A DNA stretch of 64,000 nucleotides from NBLH01 sp050296515 (lineage in GTDB: Bacteria; Bacteroidota; Bacteroidia; Bacteroidales; NBLH01): contig JBNKRJ010000073.1 in the NCBI GenBank assembly GCA_050296515.1, positions 1 to 64,000 on the forward strand. Direction: 5' to 3'. The translations under genes were made by a program, and so were the position numbers. The notes beneath the pieces are model-generated. The model saw only the letters and a list, made by a program, of their open reading frames with translations, was not told the origin of the DNA and did no database searches. Shown one piece after another: positions 62,840 through 64,000 of this stretch; within the stretch, counting starts at the first letter, position 1, and every line of letters starts with the position of its first letter.

Positions 62840-63436
62840 AAAAAAACTTTGTTAGTATTGTTTATTGCAATTTTTGCAATAAGTTACCAAACTAAAGCTC
62901 AGCTAGGTTTTAAGCTTGGATATAATTTTGCTAAACAGTCTGGAACTGATGCTCCTGGTATGTCAGAAAAATCTTTGAATAATTTGATCCTGGGTGCTTT
63001 TTATGAAAAAGATTTAATCCCTTTATTGGGTTTAAGAATTGGTGCTGAATATTCTCCAAAAGGAACCAAATTTGAAGGAGGAGGGTTTTATACTCAAGCT
63101 AAAATAAACTATTTAGAAATACCAATTCAGGCTAAAGTAAAATTGGGACCAGTTTATGCCCTGGGAGGTGTGTATGGTGCATATGCTTTAGGTGGGAAGT
63201 ATGAATCAGATATACCCGGACAGGAAGATTCGGACATTAAATTTGACAAAGACTATAAAAGACTTGATTATGGAATGAAATTCGGCGCAGGTTTTCAAAC
63301 AGGACTGGGCCCATTGCATGTTTTTGCGCAAGGTGAATATTCTTTCGGTTTGGCAGATATCAATGACTCAGGTGCAGGAGATGCTATAAAAAACAGCGTA
63401 ATATGTGTTTCTGCAGGTGTTGTACTAGGCTTTTAA
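62837..63436 (+). CDS. Porin-family outer membrane beta-barrel protein
   Basis: This 199-aa protein has a signal peptide (MKKTLLVLFIAIFAISYQTKA) and an OMP beta-barrel domain of the PorT/opacity-like type. It starts LGFKLGYNFAKQSG, has alternating amphipathic strands (LGLRIGAEYSPKG, YLEIPIQAKVKLG, GMKFGAGFQTGLG) and ends with Phe (VVLGF). An eight-strand barrel is likely; the YLEIP strand is typical of this Bacteroidetes family. It precedes a Wza-like polysaccharide export gene, with a terminator between, and has the candidate leader element upstream. Confidence 0.85.
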   Translation: MKKTLLVLFIAIFAISYQTKAQLGFKLGYNFAKQSGTDAPGMSEKSLNNLILGAFYEKDLIPLLGLRIGAEYSPKGTKFEGGGFYTQAKINYLEIPIQAKVKLGPVYALGGVYGAYALGGKYESDIPGQEDSDIKFDKDYKRLDYGMKFGAGFQTGLGPLHVFAQGEYSFGLADINDSGAGDAIKNSVICVSAGVVLGF

Positions 63437-63456
63437 TTATTAAATATAACTTGTTG

Positions 63457-63482
63457 AAAACCCGGCTTTTGTCGGGTTTTTT
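63457..63482 (+). terminator. Terminator after barrel gene
   Basis: Stem AAAACCCG (63457-63464) / CGGGTTTT (63473-63480) with an 8-nt loop GCTTTTGT, followed by more T. Confidence 0.8.
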
Positions 63483-63580
63483 GTTTTAAAACGCTGTAGG
63501 CATTGAAATTGTTAGTGAAAAATAGAGGGATAATTAAATAAGTTTAGTTATATTCAATCTTTGAAAACCAATTATAACCT

Positions 63581-64000
63581 ATGTCATTCTTGAAAAGATT
63601 TTTTTTCTTGGTGTTGATCTCTTCGTTTTTTATAATGGTCTGTGATTCTTGTATTTCATCAAAAAAAATAAAATACATACAAAAAGAAGCTGGTAAAGCT
63701 AAAGATGAGAAATATACCAGAAAGCTGATAAAATACAGACTTCAAAGTGAAGATAACGTTTATGTGAAATTTTCGAGTATTGAGCCCGTTAGCAATGAGG
63801 TTTTGTCTTTAGGAAATAGTCAAACAATGAATCAGGGATTGGCTGCAAAGTATAAAGATATTTATCAAATTGATTCTCATGGCTATATAAATCTTCCACA
63901 GCTCAATAAAGTATCTGCAAAAGGGCTTACACTGCAACAGTTAAAAGACTCACTAGAATTAAAAATGCAACGGTTTTATCATGATGTTACTGTGCAAGTG
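63581..64000 (+). CDS. Polysaccharide export protein (Wza-like), partial
   Basis: The frame starts at the ATG at 63581 and runs through the end of the window (140 codons visible, 3' end missing). It has a lipoprotein-type signal (FFLVLISSFFIMVCDSC). A Poly_export domain follows with YRLQSEDNVYVKFSSIEP, then YQIDSHGYINLPQLNKVSAKG, QQLKDSLELKM and FYHDVTVQV. Wza-like proteins form the outer-membrane channel for capsule or exopolysaccharide with a Wzc-type kinase. It likely opens a polysaccharide biosynthesis cluster beyond the window. Confidence 0.87.
   Translation, partial: MSFLKRFFFLVLISSFFIMVCDSCISSKKIKYIQKEAGKAKDEKYTRKLIKYRLQSEDNVYVKFSSIEPVSNEVLSLGNSQTMNQGLAAKYKDIYQIDSHGYINLPQLNKVSAKGLTLQQLKDSLELKMQRFYHDVTVQV

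Noticed and set aside
1..64000. tRNA, rRNA or CRISPR features
   Set aside because: No T-arm-like GGTTCGAATCC, no rRNA signatures and no regularly spaced direct repeats were noticed on either strand.

Overview
This 64 kb window is low-GC, gene-dense chromosome of a Bacteroidota bacterium, most likely a marine-type, at least partly anaerobic member of Bacteroidia (Marinilabiliales or relatives; inference). The signs are SusC/SusD pairs, type IX secretion (T9SS) sorting domains of both type A and type B, a fused SecDF, long Bacteroidetes-type NusB, a fused OlsF-like aminolipid synthase, one-piece pyruvate:ferredoxin oxidoreductase, and many TAnnTTTG promoter boxes.

Layout. 1-3.0 kb: an IS91-type element (tyrosine recombinase plus HUH transposase) whose transposase C-terminus is split by an IS982-family insertion. 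3.2-15.1 kb: two tandem SusC-SusD-lipoprotein uptake loci, each with its own promoter and terminator and no linked degradative enzymes. 15.2-24.2 kb: an OleA/FabH-like ketosynthase overlapping a sulfotransferase, an opposing pair (PCMD lipoprotein and arylsulfotransferase-like T9SS protein), a 990-aa beta-propeller T9SS protein and small secreted proteins. 24.3-38 kb: conserved housekeeping genes (thiamine-binding protein, DUF3276, nusB, DUF1573, yajC, YbbR, coaE, DUF5606, OlsF-like, LysE-like, DUF4833, parA, parB, DUF5683, mltD). 38-43.3 kb: two SGNH-hydrolase-like proteins and an MBOAT acyltransferase, probably a surface-glycan O-acylation unit, with an opposing GDSL esterase. 43.4-50.6 kb: mdh, secDF, tatA, a Ca/Na antiporter, a LolD-like ATPase and a TIGR02757 protein. 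50.6-56.3 kb: an accessory stretch, partly richer in GC, with an orphan LytTR protein, an unknown protein, a 42-bp minisatellite, a FISUMP-like lipoprotein, a beta-helix protein and a small type B T9SS protein. 56.3-64 kb: a trmN6-like methyltransferase, an rSAM/lipoprotein pair, nifJ, an outer-membrane barrel and the start of a Wza-like polysaccharide export gene running off the window.

The most interesting non-coding signal is a pair of similar leaders (38082-38205 and 62717-62839) in front of two unrelated genes, both next to surface-polysaccharide functions. They share four short blocks with identical 5' spacing. They can form a long-range stem with one compensatory base-pair change, and a hairpin that pairs CATCTG with the CAGATG containing the start codon. 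This looks like a translational switch, but the interior is not conserved and I know of no named family that fits. Other leads are the ketosynthase-sulfotransferase pair, the rSAM/lipoprotein system and the 14-residue-period minisatellite. I saw no tRNA, rRNA or CRISPR array.
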